Shown: positions 1-11,461, numbered from the stretch's first letter. The stretch: DNA of 64,000 nt from Tritrichomonas musculus (GCA_039105265.1 JAPFFF010000003.1:1798001-1862000), one strand, 5' to 3'. Translations and numbers: made by a program. The notes: generated by a model not told the origin, from the sequence alone.

Positions 1-545
1 CACAAATTGAAGTCACGTTCGATGTCAACGCCGATGGTATTATGAATGTTTCAGCGCAAGATAAATCAACAGGAAATGTTAAGAAGATCACGATTAAGAA
101 TGAGAAAGGGCGTCTTTCACAATCGGATATCGATAAGATGGTTGCAGATGCAGAGAAATTCAAAGCGCAAGATGAAGAAGTTCGTAAGAAAGTTGAAGCT
201 AAGAATGCACTAGAAGGATACTGCTTTGGAGTTCGTAACTCATTGTCAAACGAACAGTTCGCCAACGCAATCCAACAATCAGATAAGGACACGATCAACA
301 AAGAAATCAACGACACACTTGCATGGATTGATGCACATCAAGACGCGGAAGTTTCAGAATTTGAAAGCAAACAAAAAGAACTTGAAAGCAAATTAATGCC
401 AATCATGCAACGAGCATATCAAAGTGCAGCACCAGGAGGATCATCAGGAGGTGCAGGTGGGATTGATCCAAACATGTTTAATCAAGGCGGAGCAGGTGGA
501 TCCACAGGAGGACACAGTGGGCCACGTGTTGAAGAAGTCGACTAA
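1..545 (+). CDS. HSP70: cytosolic Hsp70 chaperone, 3' part
   Basis: This is the last part of an hsp70 whose start lies left of the window. The frame is open from the first bases, so the ATG at 42 is internal (conserved [11 protein letters not shown] segment) and not the start. It covers the end of the substrate-binding beta domain, the helical lid and the Gly-rich tail ending in VEEVD, the motif that binds TPR co-chaperones in cytosolic Hsp70s. The tail reads SSGG as in the copies at 9209, 12305 and 15094, and it keeps the INKEI form found in the copies at 1959 and 15094. The 3' flank is the same as in the other array copies. Confidence 0.96.
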   Translation, partial: QIEVTFDVNADGIMNVSAQDKSTGNVKKITIKNEKGRLSQSDIDKMVADAEKFKAQDEEVRKKVEAKNALEGYCFGVRNSLSNEQFANAIQQSDKDTINKEINDTLAWIDAHQDAEVSEFESKQKELESKLMPIMQRAYQSAAPGGSSGGAGGIDPNMFNQGGAGGSTGGHSGPRVEEVD

Positions 546-843
546 GGCAGATTTGAATTAAATTAAATGTGTGTTTAAATAAACAAAATTAATTTTACAT
601 TCATTTTTTTTTTAATAAACATTGATAAAGCAAAAAGAAAGTATAAAAATGATAAATCTTTAAAAGGAAAAGATTAAATAAAATTTAAAAATAATAAAAA
701 GAATGTAAAATATATATATATATATTGTTAATTTTAATCAGAACTGCATTTTAAAAATCATTAAAAAGATAATTAAAAAAAAGCGGTTATAATAAATATG
801 CAAAATAATATAATTTTAAGAGTGAAGAATAGAGTAATTTGTT

Positions 844-960
844 GAAGCGGCCATACCCGGCTGGATACATCCAGCTCCATTCCGAACCTGGAAATTAAGC
901 AGTCGCGGGCTGCATCAGTACTGGGCTGGGTGACTTCCCGGGAACGTGTAGTGTCGCTTC
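844..960 (+). rRNA. 5S ribosomal RNA, copy 1
   Basis: The 117-nt gene is recognised by GCCATACC near the start, the CATTCCGAACCTGGAAAT core and the closing stem GAAGCGGC/GTCGCTTC (8 pairs including one G-U). A run of T directly follows and should stop RNA polymerase III. The flank just before the gene is of the agtgaagaatag type with the gttg variant at the start. Confidence 0.95.
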
Positions 961-1130
961 CTTTTTTTTTCTTTTATAATATATATATATAATAGAAGAA
1001 TACAAATATATTTTTGTTAATTTTATCAAAGCTACATTTTAAAAATCATTAAAAAGATAATTAAAAAAAAGCGGTTATAATAATATGCAAAATAATATAA
1101 TTTTAAGAATGAAGAATAGAGTAATTTATT

Positions 1131-1247
1131 GAAGCGGCCATACCCGGCTGGATACATCCAGCTCCATTCCGAACCTGGAAATTAAGCAGTCGCGGGCTGC
1201 ATCAGTACTGGGCTGGGTGACTTCCCGGGAACGTGTAGTGTCGCTTC
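1131..1247 (+). rRNA. 5S ribosomal RNA, copy 2
   Basis: The sequence is the same as copy 1 and starts 287 bases after it. The upstream flank reads agaatgaagaatag, intermediate between the two main flank types of the array. Seven T follow the gene. Confidence 0.95.
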
Positions 1248-1419
1248 CTTTTTTTCTTTTTATTAATATATATATATATAATAGAAGAATACAAATATAT
1301 TTTTGTTAATTTTATCAAAGCTACATTTCAAAAATCATTAAAAAGATAAATAAAAAAAAGCGGTTATAATAATATGCAAAATAATATAATTTTAAGAGTG
1401 AAGAATAGAGTAATTTGTT

Positions 1420-1536
1420 GAAGCGGCCATACCCGGCTGGATACATCCAGCTCCATTCCGAACCTGGAAATTAAGCAGTCGCGGGCTGCATCAGTACTGG
1501 GCTGGGTGACTTCCCGGGAACGTGTAGTGTCGCTTC
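1420..1536 (+). rRNA. 5S ribosomal RNA, copy 3
   Basis: This is the last 5S before the hsp70 at 1959. The flank is of the agtgaagaatag type. After the T run the spacer changes from 5S-spacer sequence to the hsp70 upstream region (tttcatttaatgttcattc). Confidence 0.95.
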
Positions 1537-1639
1537 CTTTTTTTTTTCTTTTTATTAATATATATATATATATATGTTTCATTTAATGTTCATTCTCTGC
1601 TTTTTTTTTTTTTTTTTTTTTTCGAAATGATTTTTTGTT

Positions 1640-1958
1640 ATTTGGTTTTAGGTAAAAAAAATATCATTGACTATTATATATATTCAATTTTTGGATTTAT
1701 TTATATGATAATTTTCTAAATTGATTGACTATTTATCGAAGAAAAAAGATATGTGTTTTGACTATTTATCCTCTTAAAAATATTGAATGGTTTTCTCTCA
1801 ATATTATTTCAATGGATTTGAATGATTCAATCTCAATTTTGTTTGATACGACCATTTAACATTTGTGAACACTAATACAATTTTGATTGATATTAAGAAA
1901 AATGTAAAATTTACAAATCATTTTTTATTTTTTTTTAAAAAAAAGAAACACAAAACAA
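1640..1958 (+). promoter_or_regulatory. hsp70 upstream region with candidate promoter elements
   Basis: Three blocks are kept even in the diverged hsp70 copy: gactatttatc at 1727-1737, the same at 1760-1770, and gaccatttaacatttgtga at 1850-1868. A TCATT initiator-like motif at 1918-1922 would start transcription at A1920, 39 bases before the ATG, followed by gaaacacaaaacaa just before the start codon. No classical heat-shock element (repeated nGAAn) is obvious. The block roles are inferred from conservation only. Confidence 0.55.
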
Positions 1959-3911
1959 ATGTCAGCAGTCGGAATTGATCTTGGTACTACTTATTCTTGC
2001 GTCGGTGTCTTTCGACACAACAGAGTAGATATCATTGCAAACGATATGGGTAATCGTACAACACCATCTTATGTTGCTTTCACAGATGAAGAACGTCTTG
2101 TCGGTGATGCAGCAAAGAACCAAGCAGCCATGAATCCAACAAACACAGTATTCGATGCGAAGCGTATGATTGGTCGTAAGTTTTCAGATCCAATTGTTCA
2201 AAAAGATATGCAACAGTGGCCATTCAAAGTTGTCCGTGGAGACGCCGACAGGCCACGAATCCAAGTCCAATGGAAAGGTGAGACGAAGCAATTTTATCCA
2301 GAAGAAATTTCAGCCATGGTTTTAGGTAAAATGAAAGAAGTTGCAGAAACGCAATTAACAGAAAAAGTTACAGATGCCGTTGTTACAGTTCCAGCTTATT
2401 TCAACGATGGACAACGTCAAGCTACTAAAGATGCGGGTGTTATTGCAGGATTAAATGTTCTTCGTATTATCAATGAGCCAACAGCAGCAGCAATTGCATT
2501 CGGCTTAAATGAGAAATCAGAGGAAGAACGTCATGTTCTCATCTTCGATCTTGGAGGTGGTACATTCGATGTTTCGCTTCTTGATATTGATGGAGGTATG
2601 TTTGAAGTTAAAGCGACAGCAGGAGACACGCACCTTGGAGGCGAAGACTTTGATAGCAGAATGGTTAATTACTTTGCAGATCGTTTCCAAAAGAAATTCA
2701 AATGCGATCTTCGTCAGTCACCACGTGCGTTAAGAACGCTTCGTACAGCATGTGAACGTGCTAAGAGAACATTGTCAACAGCGACCACGGCTTCAATCAT
2801 TTGTGATTCGCTTTATGAAGGACACGATTTCATGGATAACATTTCACGTGCCATGTTTGAAAACTTGAATGATGAATTATTCCGTTCAACGATGAATCCA
2901 GTTGCACAAGTTTTGAAGGATGCGAATATGTCGAAGAGTGATGTTACAGATATTGTTCTTGTTGGAGGTTCATCCAGAATTCCACGTGTTCAACAACTAC
3001 TTCAAGATTTCTTCAATGGCAAACAACCATGCCGTGGAGTTGATCCAGATGAAGCTGTTGCATATGGTGCAGCAGTTCAAGCAGCGATCATCAAAGGAGA
3101 CACATCGGAAGCAGTCAAAGATATTCTTCTTCTTGATGTTGCACCACTTTCACTTGGTATTGAAACAGCAGGAGAAATCATGACAGTTTTGATTCCTCGT
3201 AACACTACAATTCCTGCAAAGAAATCTCAAGTTTTCACAACATTCAGTGATAACCAGCCAGCTGTTACAATTAAAGTTTATGAAGGAGAACGTTCAAGAA
3301 CACGAGATAACAATCTTCTTGGTACATTTGATTTAACAGGAATTCCACCAGCACCAAGAGGAGTTCCACAAATTGAAGTCACGTTCGATGTCAACGCCGA
3401 TGGTATTATGAATGTTTCAGCGCAAGATAAATCAACAGGAAATGTTAAGAAGATCACGATTAAGAATGAGAAAGGGCGTCTTTCACAATCGGATATCGAT
3501 AAGATGGTTGCAGATGCAGAGAAATTCAAAGCGCAAGATGAAGAAGTTCGTAAGAAAGTTGAAGCTAAGAATGCACTAGAAGGATACTGCTTTGGAGTTC
3601 GTAACTCATTGTCAAACGAACAGTTCGCCAACGCAATCCAACAATCAGATAAGGACACGATCAACAAAGAAATCAACGACACACTTGCATGGATTGATGC
3701 ACATCAAGACGCGGAAGTTTCAGAATTTGAAAGCAAACAAAAAGAACTTGAAAGCAAATTAATGCCAATCATGCAACGAGCATATCAAAGTGCAGCACCA
3801 GGAGGATCAGCAGGAGGTGCAGGTGGGATTGATCCAAACATGTTTAATCAAGGCGGAGCAGGTGGATCCACAGGAGGACACAGTGGGCCACGTGTTGAAG
3901 AAGTCGACTAA
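1959..3911 (+). CDS. HSP70: cytosolic Hsp70 chaperone
   Basis: ATP-dependent chaperone of the cytosol, 650 aa, normal length for the family. The nucleotide-binding domain shows [13 protein letters not shown] (residues 5-17), FDLGGGTFD (about 197-205) and VGGSSRIP (about 335-342). The hydrophobic linker [15 protein letters not shown] follows at about 388, then the substrate-binding domain, the helical lid, a Gly-rich tail and VEEVD at 647-650. There is no signal peptide, transit peptide or ER-retention end, which fits the cytosolic form. The start is fixed by the conserved MSAVGIDLG. It differs from its array sisters by SAGG instead of SSGG in the tail. The stop is followed by a 3' flank repeated after each copy. 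Confidence 0.98.
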   Translation: MSAVGIDLGTTYSCVGVFRHNRVDIIANDMGNRTTPSYVAFTDEERLVGDAAKNQAAMNPTNTVFDAKRMIGRKFSDPIVQKDMQQWPFKVVRGDADRPRIQVQWKGETKQFYPEEISAMVLGKMKEVAETQLTEKVTDAVVTVPAYFNDGQRQATKDAGVIAGLNVLRIINEPTAAAIAFGLNEKSEEERHVLIFDLGGGTFDVSLLDIDGGMFEVKATAGDTHLGGEDFDSRMVNYFADRFQKKFKCDLRQSPRALRTLRTACERAKRTLSTATTASIICDSLYEGHDFMDNISRAMFENLNDELFRSTMNPVAQVLKDANMSKSDVTDIVLVGGSSRIPRVQQLLQDFFNGKQPCRGVDPDEAVAYGAAVQAAIIKGDTSEAVKDILLLDVAPLSLGIETAGEIMTVLIPRNTTIPAKKSQVFTTFSDNQPAVTIKVYEGERSRTRDNNLLGTFDLTGIPPAPRGVPQIEVTFDVNADGIMNVSAQDKSTGNVKKITIKNEKGRLSQSDIDKMVADAEKFKAQDEEVRKKVEAKNALEGYCFGVRNSLSNEQFANAIQQSDKDTINKEINDTLAWIDAHQDAEVSEFESKQKELESKLMPIMQRAYQSAAPGGSAGGAGGIDPNMFNQGGAGGSTGGHSGPRVEEVD

Positions 3912-4211
3912 GGCAGATTTGAATTAAATTAAATGTGTGTTTAAATAAACAAAATTAATTTTACATTCATTTTTTTTTTTTTAATAAACATTGATAAAGC
4001 AAAAAGAAAGTATAAAAATGATAAATCTTTAAAAGGAAAAGATTAAATAAAATTTAAAAATAATAAAAAGAATGTAAAAAATATATATATATATTGTTAA
4101 TTTTAATCAGAACTGCATTTTAAAAATCATTAAAAAGATAAATAAAAAAAAGCGGTTATAATAATATGCAAAATAATATAATTTTAAGAATGGAGAACAG
4201 AGTAATTTATT

Positions 4212-4328
4212 GAAGCGGCCATACCCGGCTGGATACATCCAGCTCCATTCCGAACCTGGAAATTAAGCAGTCGCGGGCTGCATCAGTACTGGGCTGGGTG
4301 ACTTCCCGGGAACGTGTAGTGTCGCTTC
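4212..4328 (+). rRNA. 5S ribosomal RNA, copy 4
   Basis: This is the first of five 5S genes spaced exactly 292 bases apart. The flank is of the aatggagaacag type. A T run follows the gene. Confidence 0.95.
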
Positions 4329-4503
4329 CTTTTTTTCTTTTTATTAATATATATATATATAATAGAAGAATACAAATATATTTTTGTTAATTTTATCAAA
4401 GCTACATTTCAAAAATCATTATTAAAAAGATAAATAAAAAAAAGCGGTTATAATAATATGCAAAATAATATAATTTTAAGAGTGAAGAATAGAGTAATTT
4501 ATT

Positions 4504-4620
4504 GAAGCGGCCATACCCGGCTGGATACATCCAGCTCCATTCCGAACCTGGAAATTAAGCAGTCGCGGGCTGCATCAGTACTGGGCTGGGTGACTTCCCG
4601 GGAACGTGTAGTGTCGCTTC
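4504..4620 (+). rRNA. 5S ribosomal RNA, copy 5
   Basis: It lies 292 bases after copy 4. The flank is of the agtgaagaatag type, so the flank types alternate within this group. Confidence 0.95.
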
Positions 4621-4795
4621 CTTTTTTTCTTTTTATTAATATATATATATATAATAGAAGAATACAAATATATTTTTGTTAATTTTATCAAAGCTACATT
4701 TCAAAAATCATTATTAAAAAGATAAATAAAAAAAAGCGGTTATAATAATATGCAAAATAATATAATTTTAAGAATGGAGAACAGAGTAATTTATT

Positions 4796-4912
4796 GAAGC
4801 GGCCATACCCGGCTGGATACATCCAGCTCCATTCCGAACCTGGAAATTAAGCAGTCGCGGGCTGCATCAGTACTGGGCTGGGTGACTTCCCGGGAACGTG
4901 TAGTGTCGCTTC
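4796..4912 (+). rRNA. 5S ribosomal RNA, copy 6
   Basis: It lies 292 bases after copy 5. The flank is of the aatggagaacag type, matching copies 4 and 8. Confidence 0.95.
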
Positions 4913-5087
4913 CTTTTTTTCTTTTTATTAATATATATATATATAATAGAAGAATACAAATATATTTTTGTTAATTTTATCAAAGCTACATTTCAAAAAT
5001 CATTATTAAAAAGATAAATAAAAAAAAGCGGTTATAATAATATGCAAAATAATATAATTTTAAGAGTGAAGAATAGAGTAATTTATT

Positions 5088-5204
5088 GAAGCGGCCATAC
5101 CCGGCTGGATACATCCAGCTCCATTCCGAACCTGGAAATTAAGCAGTCGCGGGCTGCATCAGTACTGGGCTGGGTGACTTCCCGGGAACGTGTAGTGTCG
5201 CTTC
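5088..5204 (+). rRNA. 5S ribosomal RNA, copy 7
   Basis: It lies 292 bases after copy 6. The flank is of the agtgaagaatag type, matching copy 5. Confidence 0.95.
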
Positions 5205-5379
5205 CTTTTTTTCTTTTTATTAATATATATATATATAATAGAAGAATACAAATATATTTTTGTTAATTTTATCAAAGCTACATTTCAAAAATCATTATTA
5301 AAAAGATAAATAAAAAAAAGCGGTTATAATAATATGCAAAATAATATAATTTTAAGAATGGAGAACAGAGTAATTTATT

Positions 5380-5496
5380 GAAGCGGCCATACCCGGCTGG
5401 ATACATCCAGCTCCATTCCGAACCTGGAAATTAAGCAGTCGCGGGCTGCATCAGTACTGGGCTGGGTGACTTCCCGGGAACGTGTAGTGTCGCTTC
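5380..5496 (+). rRNA. 5S ribosomal RNA, copy 8
   Basis: It lies 292 bases after copy 7. The flank is of the aatggagaacag type. It is the last 5S before the diverged hsp70. After the T run the sequence passes into a diverged version of the hsp70 upstream region. Confidence 0.95.
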
Positions 5497-5589
5497 CTTT
5501 TTTTCTTTTCTTTTTATTAATAATATATTATATATATCTTTATATGTTTCACTTATGGTGTTGCTTCTCTAATTTATTTTTTTTTTCGA

Positions 5590-5909
5590 AATGATTTTTT
5601 TTGTTATTTGTTTTTAGGTAAAAAACATCATTAATTATTATATGTATTCAATTTATAGAATTATTTATGTGAAAATTTTCTAAATTGATTGACTATTTAT
5701 CGAAGAAAATAGATATGTGTTTTGACTATTTATCGTCATAAAAATATTGAATGAATTCCTCTCAATCATTTTCAATATATTTGAATGATTTTCTCTCAAT
5801 TTTGATTCTCCCGACCATTTAACATTTGTGAGAATGTATACAATTTTGAATGATACTAAGAAAAATGTAAATTTTAAAAATCATTTTTTTTATTTGAAAC
5901 ACAAAACAA
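5590..5909 (+). promoter_or_regulatory. upstream region of the diverged hsp70
   Basis: It aligns with the other hsp70 upstream regions but carries many changes. The same blocks remain: gactatttatcg at 5691-5702 and 5724-5735, gaccatttaacatttgtga at 5813-5831, TCATT at 5881-5885 and gaaacacaaaacaa before the ATG. The initiator-to-ATG distance is 27 bases instead of about 39, because the T tract is shorter. This copy makes the shared blocks visible as conserved against a changed background. Confidence 0.55.
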
Positions 5910-7877
5910 ATGTTAGCAGTCGGAATTGATCTTGGTACTACTTATTCATGCGTCGGTGTCTTTCGACACAACAGAGTAGATATCATTGCAAACGATATGG
6001 GTAATCGTACAACACCATCTTATGTCGCTTTTACAGATGAAGAACGTCTTGTCGGTGATGCAGCAAAGAACCAAGCAGCCATGAATCCAACAAACACAGT
6101 ATTCGATGCAAAACGTATGATTGGACGTAAGTTTTCAGATCCAATTGTTCAAAAAGATATGCAACACTGGCCATTCAAAGTTGTTCGTGGAGACGCAGAC
6201 AGGCCACGAATTCAAGTCCAATGGAAAGGTGAGACAAAGCAATTTTATCCAGAAGAAATTTCAGCTATGGTTTTAGGTAAAATGAAAGAAGTCGCAGAAA
6301 CACAATTAACAGAAAAAGTTACAGATGCAGTTGTTACAGTTCCTGCTTATTTCAACGATGGACAACGTCAAGCTACTAAAGACGCAGGTGTGATTGCAGG
6401 ATTAAATGTTCTTCGTATTATCAATGAACCAACAGCAGCAGCAATTGCATTCGGATTAAATGAGAAATCAGACAAAGAACGTCATGTTCTTATCTTCGAT
6501 CTTGGAGGTGGTACATTCGATGTTTCACTTCTTGATATTGATGGAGGTATGTTTGAAGTTAAAGCAACAGCAGGAGACACTCACCTTGGAGGAGAAGACT
6601 TTGATAGCAGAATGGTTAACTACTTTGCAGATCGTTTCCAAAAGAAATTCAAATGCGATCTTCGTCAGTCACCACGTGCACTAAGAACACTTCGTACAGC
6701 ATGTGAACGTGCTAAGAGAACATTATCAACAGCAACTACAGCTTCAATCATTTGTGATTCACTTTATGAAGGACACGATTTCATGGATAACATTTCACGT
6801 GCTATGTTTGAAAACTTGAATGATGAATTATTCCGTTCAACAATGAATCCAGTTGCACAAGTTTTGAAGGATGCAAATATGTCAAAGAGTGATGTTACAG
6901 ATATTGTTCTTGTTGGAGGTTCATCCAGAATTCCACGTGTTCAACAATTGCTTCAAGATTTCTTCAATGGCAAACAACCATGCCGTGGAGTTGACCCAGA
7001 TGAAGCTGTTGCATATGGTGCCGCAGTTCAAGCAGCAATCATCAAAGGAGACACATCAGAAGCAGTCAAAGACATCCTTCTTCTTGATGTTGCACCACTT
7101 TCACTTGGTATTGAAACAGCAGGAGAAATCATGACAGTTTTGATTCCTCGTAACACTACAATTCCTGCCAAGAAATCACAAGTTTTCACAACATTCAGTG
7201 ACAACCAACCAGCAGTTACAATCAAAGTTTATGAAGGAGAACGTTCAAGGACACGAGATAACAATCTTCTTGGTACATTTGATTTAACAGGAATTCCTCC
7301 AGCGCCACGTGGAGTTCCACAAATAGAAGTTACCTTTGATGTCAACGCCGATGGTATTATGAATGTTTCAGCGCAAGATAAATCTACCGGGAATGTTAAG
7401 AAGATCACGATTAAGAATGAGAAAGGACGTCTTTCACAATCCGATATCGATAAGATGGTTGCAGATGCCGAGAAATTCAAAGCACAAGATGAAGAAGTTC
7501 GTAAGAAAGTTGAAGCCAAGAATGCACTTGAAGGATACTGCTTTGGAGTTCGTAACTCATTATCGAACGAACAATTTGCGAATGCCATTCCACAGACAGA
7601 TAAGGACACTATCAACAAAGAAATCAACGACACGCTTGCGTGGGTTGATGCACATCAAGATGCTGAAGTTTCAGAATTTGAAAGCAAACAAAAAGAACTT
7701 GAAAGCAAATTGATGCCAATCATGCAACGCGCATATCAAGGAGCAGCACCAGGAGGATCCGGAGCAGGAGGTCCAGGTGGAATGCCAGGCGGAATTGATC
7801 CAAACATGTTCAACCAAGGTGGCTCAGGTGGAACATCAGGAGGACACAGTGGACCACGTGTTGAAGAAGTCGATTAA
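5910..7877 (+). CDS. HSP70: cytosolic Hsp70 chaperone, diverged copy
   Basis: At 655 aa this is the most different hsp70 of the array, though still the same protein class with all ATPase motifs and the VEEVD end. It begins MLAVGIDLG instead of MSAVGIDLG, has [20 protein letters not shown] and WVDAHQ where its sisters have [20 protein letters not shown] and WIDAHQ, and its Gly-rich tail is 5 residues longer with a GGMPGG piece. Many third-position changes are spread over the gene, so it has escaped the homogenisation that keeps the other copies alike. Its TAA stop is followed by A, giving TAAA, the poly(A) signal known from Trichomonas. Its 3' flank is unlike the others and leads to a tRNA gene. 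Confidence 0.98.
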   Translation: MLAVGIDLGTTYSCVGVFRHNRVDIIANDMGNRTTPSYVAFTDEERLVGDAAKNQAAMNPTNTVFDAKRMIGRKFSDPIVQKDMQHWPFKVVRGDADRPRIQVQWKGETKQFYPEEISAMVLGKMKEVAETQLTEKVTDAVVTVPAYFNDGQRQATKDAGVIAGLNVLRIINEPTAAAIAFGLNEKSDKERHVLIFDLGGGTFDVSLLDIDGGMFEVKATAGDTHLGGEDFDSRMVNYFADRFQKKFKCDLRQSPRALRTLRTACERAKRTLSTATTASIICDSLYEGHDFMDNISRAMFENLNDELFRSTMNPVAQVLKDANMSKSDVTDIVLVGGSSRIPRVQQLLQDFFNGKQPCRGVDPDEAVAYGAAVQAAIIKGDTSEAVKDILLLDVAPLSLGIETAGEIMTVLIPRNTTIPAKKSQVFTTFSDNQPAVTIKVYEGERSRTRDNNLLGTFDLTGIPPAPRGVPQIEVTFDVNADGIMNVSAQDKSTGNVKKITIKNEKGRLSQSDIDKMVADAEKFKAQDEEVRKKVEAKNALEGYCFGVRNSLSNEQFANAIPQTDKDTINKEINDTLAWVDAHQDAEVSEFESKQKELESKLMPIMQRAYQGAAPGGSGAGGPGGMPGGIDPNMFNQGGSGGTSGGHSGPRVEEVD

Positions 7878-8139
7878 ATTCCTATGTAATTGAATTTTTT
7901 TTTAACTTAATTCAACAAAATTGCAAAAACAAATTGTAAATTAATAAAAGCATGTTAATATTTTATTTTAAAATTAATCAAATATTCTTTTATTATTTTA
8001 AAACTAACTCATTTCTATTATGAAAGTAAATCAGAGAATGATAGCATTTAAAAGAAAAGAGTGACATTTTATTATTATTATTATTATTGTCAAATGCCAG
8101 AATAAAATTAAATAAATGTAATTAATTAAGAACATTAGC
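7878..8139 (+). other. intergenic, hsp70 to tRNA-Phe
   Basis: AT-rich unique DNA with a short ATT microsatellite near 8070-8088. I see no gene and no homology to the array spacers. Confidence 0.6.
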
Positions 8140-8212
8140 GGGACTTTAGCTCACCTGGGAGAGCGTACGACTGAAGATCGTAAGGTACGTGGTTCGAGTC
8201 CGCGAAGTCCCA
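8140..8212 (+). tRNA. tRNA-Phe (GAA)
   Basis: The 73-nt cloverleaf folds completely: acceptor GGGACTT with AAGTCCC, D arm GCTC/GAGC, anticodon stem TACGA/TCGTA with loop CTGAAGA (anticodon GAA at 8173-8175), T arm CGTGG/CCGCG with loop TTCGAGT, discriminator A. There is no intron and no encoded CCA. The internal A box (tagctcacctggg) and B box (ggttcgagtcc) are good, and a T run starts about 8 bases after the gene. Confidence 0.97.
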
Positions 8213-8676
8213 AAATATATTTTTTTTTATTTATTTATTTATTTATTTTTGTCGAAAATCAAAATAAATTTAAAATTTATAAATAAGAAATATAAAGTTT
8301 TCTTTTTTGTTTTTGTTTTTTGTTTTCCATATATATTTATATTTATGTTAACACGTATGCTGAAGAAACTGTCAATAAAAATAAAAAAATTGTTTTCATT
8401 TGAAATCAATTGAGTAATACATTTGAAATAAAAATAAGAATAAAAATGAAATTTATATCAATTTAAAAGATAAAGAGTTATATTTTAATAATTGTTATAA
8501 AATTGATTAAATGTTAAGTGAAGATTGTCATAAAAATACATGACAAAACAAGACAAGACAAAATAAAAAAAAAATTTTCAAAATAAAATTTATATATAAT
8601 AAAGATAATAGGAAAAACAGTTAAAGTAATATAAGAAATGATATAATTTTAAGAATGGAGAACAGAGTAATTTATT
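8213..8676 (+). other. intergenic, tRNA-Phe to 5S copy 9
   Basis: AT-rich unique DNA with no convincing gene. Homology to the 5S upstream flank starts only about 40 bases before copy 9 (atataattttaagaatgg), so the usual gcggttata block and the rest of the spacer are replaced by unrelated sequence here. Confidence 0.6.
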
Positions 8677-8793
8677 GAAGCGGCCATACCCGGCTGGATA
8701 CATCCAGCTCCATTCCGAACCTGGAAATTAAGCAGTCGCGGGCTGCATCAGTACTGGGCTGGGTGACTTCCCGGGAACGTGTAGTGTCGCTTC
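8677..8793 (+). rRNA. 5S ribosomal RNA, copy 9
   Basis: A single 5S gene between the tRNA and the hsp70 at 9209. The gene and its near flank (aatggagaacag type) are normal, but the more distant upstream block common to other copies is missing. Eight T follow. Confidence 0.95.
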
Positions 8794-8869
8794 CTTTTTT
8801 TTCTTTTTATTAATATATATATATGTTTCATTTAATGTTCATTCTCTGCTTTTTTTTTTTTTTTTTCGA

Positions 8870-9208
8870 AATGATTTTTTGTTATTTGGTTTTAGGTAAA
8901 AAAAATATCATTGACTATTATATATATTCAATTTTTGGAATTATTTATATGATAATTTTCTAAATTGATTGACTATTTATCGAAGAAAAAAGATATGTGT
9001 TTTGACTATTTATCCTCTTAAAAACATTGAATGTTTTTCTCTCAATATCATTTCAATGGATTTGAATGATTCAATCTCAATTTTGTTTGATACGACCATT
9101 TAACATTTGTGAACACTAATACAATTTTGATTGATATTAAGAAAAATGTAAAATTTACAAATCATTTTTTATTTTTTTTTTTTTTAAAAAAAAAGAAACA
9201 CAAAACAA
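8870..9208 (+). promoter_or_regulatory. hsp70 upstream region
   Basis: Nearly identical to 1640-1958, with the repeated gactatttatc boxes and gaccatttaacatttgtga. The TCATT initiator-like motif starts at 9162, 45 bases before the ATG counted from its A. The T/A tract between motif and ATG is longer than in the first copy. Confidence 0.55.
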
Positions 9209-11161
9209 ATGTCAGCAGTCGGAATTGATCTTGGTACTACTTATTCTTGCGTCGGTGTCTTTCGACACAACAGAGTAGATATCATTGCAAACGATATGGG
9301 TAATCGTACAACACCATCTTATGTTGCTTTCACAGATGAAGAACGTCTTGTCGGTGATGCAGCAAAGAACCAAGCAGCCATGAATCCAACAAACACAGTA
9401 TTCGATGCGAAGCGTATGATTGGTCGTAAGTTTTCAGATCCAATTGTTCAAAAAGATATGCAACAGTGGCCATTCAAAGTTGTCCGTGGAGACGCCGACA
9501 GGCCACGAATCCAAGTCCAATGGAAAGGTGAGACGAAGCAATTTTATCCAGAAGAAATTTCAGCCATGGTTTTAGGTAAAATGAAAGAAGTTGCAGAAAC
9601 GCAATTAACAGAAAAAGTTACAGATGCCGTTGTTACAGTTCCAGCTTATTTCAACGATGGACAACGTCAAGCTACTAAAGATGCGGGTGTTATTGCAGGA
9701 TTAAATGTTCTTCGTATTATCAATGAGCCAACAGCAGCAGCAATTGCATTCGGCTTAAATGAGAAATCAGAGGAAGAACGTCATGTTCTCATCTTCGATC
9801 TTGGAGGTGGTACATTCGATGTTTCGCTTCTTGATATTGATGGAGGTATGTTTGAAGTTAAAGCGACAGCAGGAGACACGCACCTTGGAGGCGAAGACTT
9901 TGATAGCAGAATGGTTAATTACTTTGCAGATCGTTTCCAAAAGAAATTCAAATGCGATCTTCGTCAGTCACCACGTGCGTTAAGAACGCTTCGTACAGCA
10001 TGTGAACGTGCTAAGAGAACATTGTCAACAGCGACCACGGCTTCAATCATTTGTGATTCGCTTTATGAAGGACACGATTTCATGGATAACATTTCGCGTG
10101 CCATGTTTGAAAACTTGAATGATGAATTATTCCGTTCAACGATGAATCCAGTTGCACAAGTTTTGAAGGATGCGAATATGTCGAAGAGTGATGTTACAGA
10201 TATTGTTCTTGTTGGAGGTTCATCCAGAATTCCACGTGTTCAACAACTACTTCAAGATTTCTTCAATGGCAAACAACCATGCCGTGGAGTTGATCCAGAT
10301 GAAGCTGTTGCATATGGTGCAGCAGTTCAAGCAGCGATCATCAAAGGAGACACATCGGAAGCAGTCAAAGATATTCTTCTTCTTGATGTTGCACCACTTT
10401 CACTTGGTATTGAAACAGCAGGAGAAATCATGACAGTTTTGATTCCTCGTAACACTACAATTCCTGCAAAGAAATCTCAAGTTTTCACAACATTCAGTGA
10501 TAACCAGCCAGCTGTTACAATTAAAGTTTATGAAGGAGAACGTTCAAGAACACGAGATAACAATCTTCTTGGTACATTTGATTTAACAGGAATTCCACCA
10601 GCACCAAGAGGAGTTCCACAAATTGAAGTCACGTTCGATGTCAACGCCGATGGTATTATGAATGTTTCAGCGCAAGATAAATCAACAGGAAATGTTAAGA
10701 AGATCACGATTAAGAATGAGAAAGGGCGTCTTTCACAATCGGATATCGATAAGATGGTTGCAGATGCAGAGAAATTCAAAGCGCAAGATGAAGAAGTTCG
10801 TAAGAAAGTTGAAGCTAAGAATGCACTAGAAGGATACTGCTTTGGAGTTCGTAACTCATTGTCAAACGAACAGTTCGCCAACGCAATCCAACAATCAGAT
10901 AAGGACACGATCAGCAAAGAAATCAACGACACACTTGCATGGATTGATGCACATCAAGACGCGGAAGTTTCAGAATTTGAAAGCAAACAAAAAGAACTTG
11001 AAAGCAAATTAATGCCAATCATGCAACGAGCATATCAAAGTGCAGCACCAGGAGGATCATCAGGAGGTGCAGGTGGGATTGATCCAAACATGTTTAATCA
11101 AGGCGGAGCAGGTGGATCCACAGGAGGACACAGTGGGCCACGTGTTGAAGAAGTCGACTAA
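9209..11161 (+). CDS. HSP70: cytosolic Hsp70 chaperone
   Basis: At 650 aa this belongs to the homogeneous group. It differs from the copy at 1959 by SSGG in the tail and by ISKEI instead of INKEI in the lid, a change shared with the copy at 12305. All ATPase motifs, the linker and VEEVD are intact. The 3' flank returns to the array type and leads into two 5S genes. Confidence 0.98.
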   Translation: MSAVGIDLGTTYSCVGVFRHNRVDIIANDMGNRTTPSYVAFTDEERLVGDAAKNQAAMNPTNTVFDAKRMIGRKFSDPIVQKDMQQWPFKVVRGDADRPRIQVQWKGETKQFYPEEISAMVLGKMKEVAETQLTEKVTDAVVTVPAYFNDGQRQATKDAGVIAGLNVLRIINEPTAAAIAFGLNEKSEEERHVLIFDLGGGTFDVSLLDIDGGMFEVKATAGDTHLGGEDFDSRMVNYFADRFQKKFKCDLRQSPRALRTLRTACERAKRTLSTATTASIICDSLYEGHDFMDNISRAMFENLNDELFRSTMNPVAQVLKDANMSKSDVTDIVLVGGSSRIPRVQQLLQDFFNGKQPCRGVDPDEAVAYGAAVQAAIIKGDTSEAVKDILLLDVAPLSLGIETAGEIMTVLIPRNTTIPAKKSQVFTTFSDNQPAVTIKVYEGERSRTRDNNLLGTFDLTGIPPAPRGVPQIEVTFDVNADGIMNVSAQDKSTGNVKKITIKNEKGRLSQSDIDKMVADAEKFKAQDEEVRKKVEAKNALEGYCFGVRNSLSNEQFANAIQQSDKDTISKEINDTLAWIDAHQDAEVSEFESKQKELESKLMPIMQRAYQSAAPGGSSGGAGGIDPNMFNQGGAGGSTGGHSGPRVEEVD

Positions 11162-11461
11162 GGCAGATTTGAATTAAATTAAATGTGTGTTTAAATAAAC
11201 AAAATTAATTTTACATTCATTTTTTTTTTTTTAATAAACATTGATAAAGCAAAAAGAAAGTATAAAAATGATAAATCTTTAAAAGGAAAAGATTAAATAA
11301 AATTTAAAAATAATAAAAAGAATGTAAAAAATATATATATATTTTGTTAATTTTAATCAGAACTGCATTTTAAAAATCATTAAAAAGATAAATAAAAAAA
11401 AGCGGTTATAATAATATGCAAAATAATATAATTTTAAGAATGGAGAACAGAGTAATTTATT

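Noticed and set aside
1364-1582. Open frame on the - strand across 5S copy 3
   Set aside because: It is the antisense of a 5S rRNA gene and its spacer, repeated wherever the 5S repeats, with no protein character.
3278-3682. Long frames in other phases within every hsp70 gene (134, 87 and 74 codons)
   Set aside because: They are shadows caused by the coding bias of hsp70 and recur at the same place in each copy.
8189-8413. 74-codon frame starting inside tRNA-Phe
   Set aside because: It begins in the tRNA and continues through AT-rich DNA as Phe/Lys/Ile-rich low complexity.
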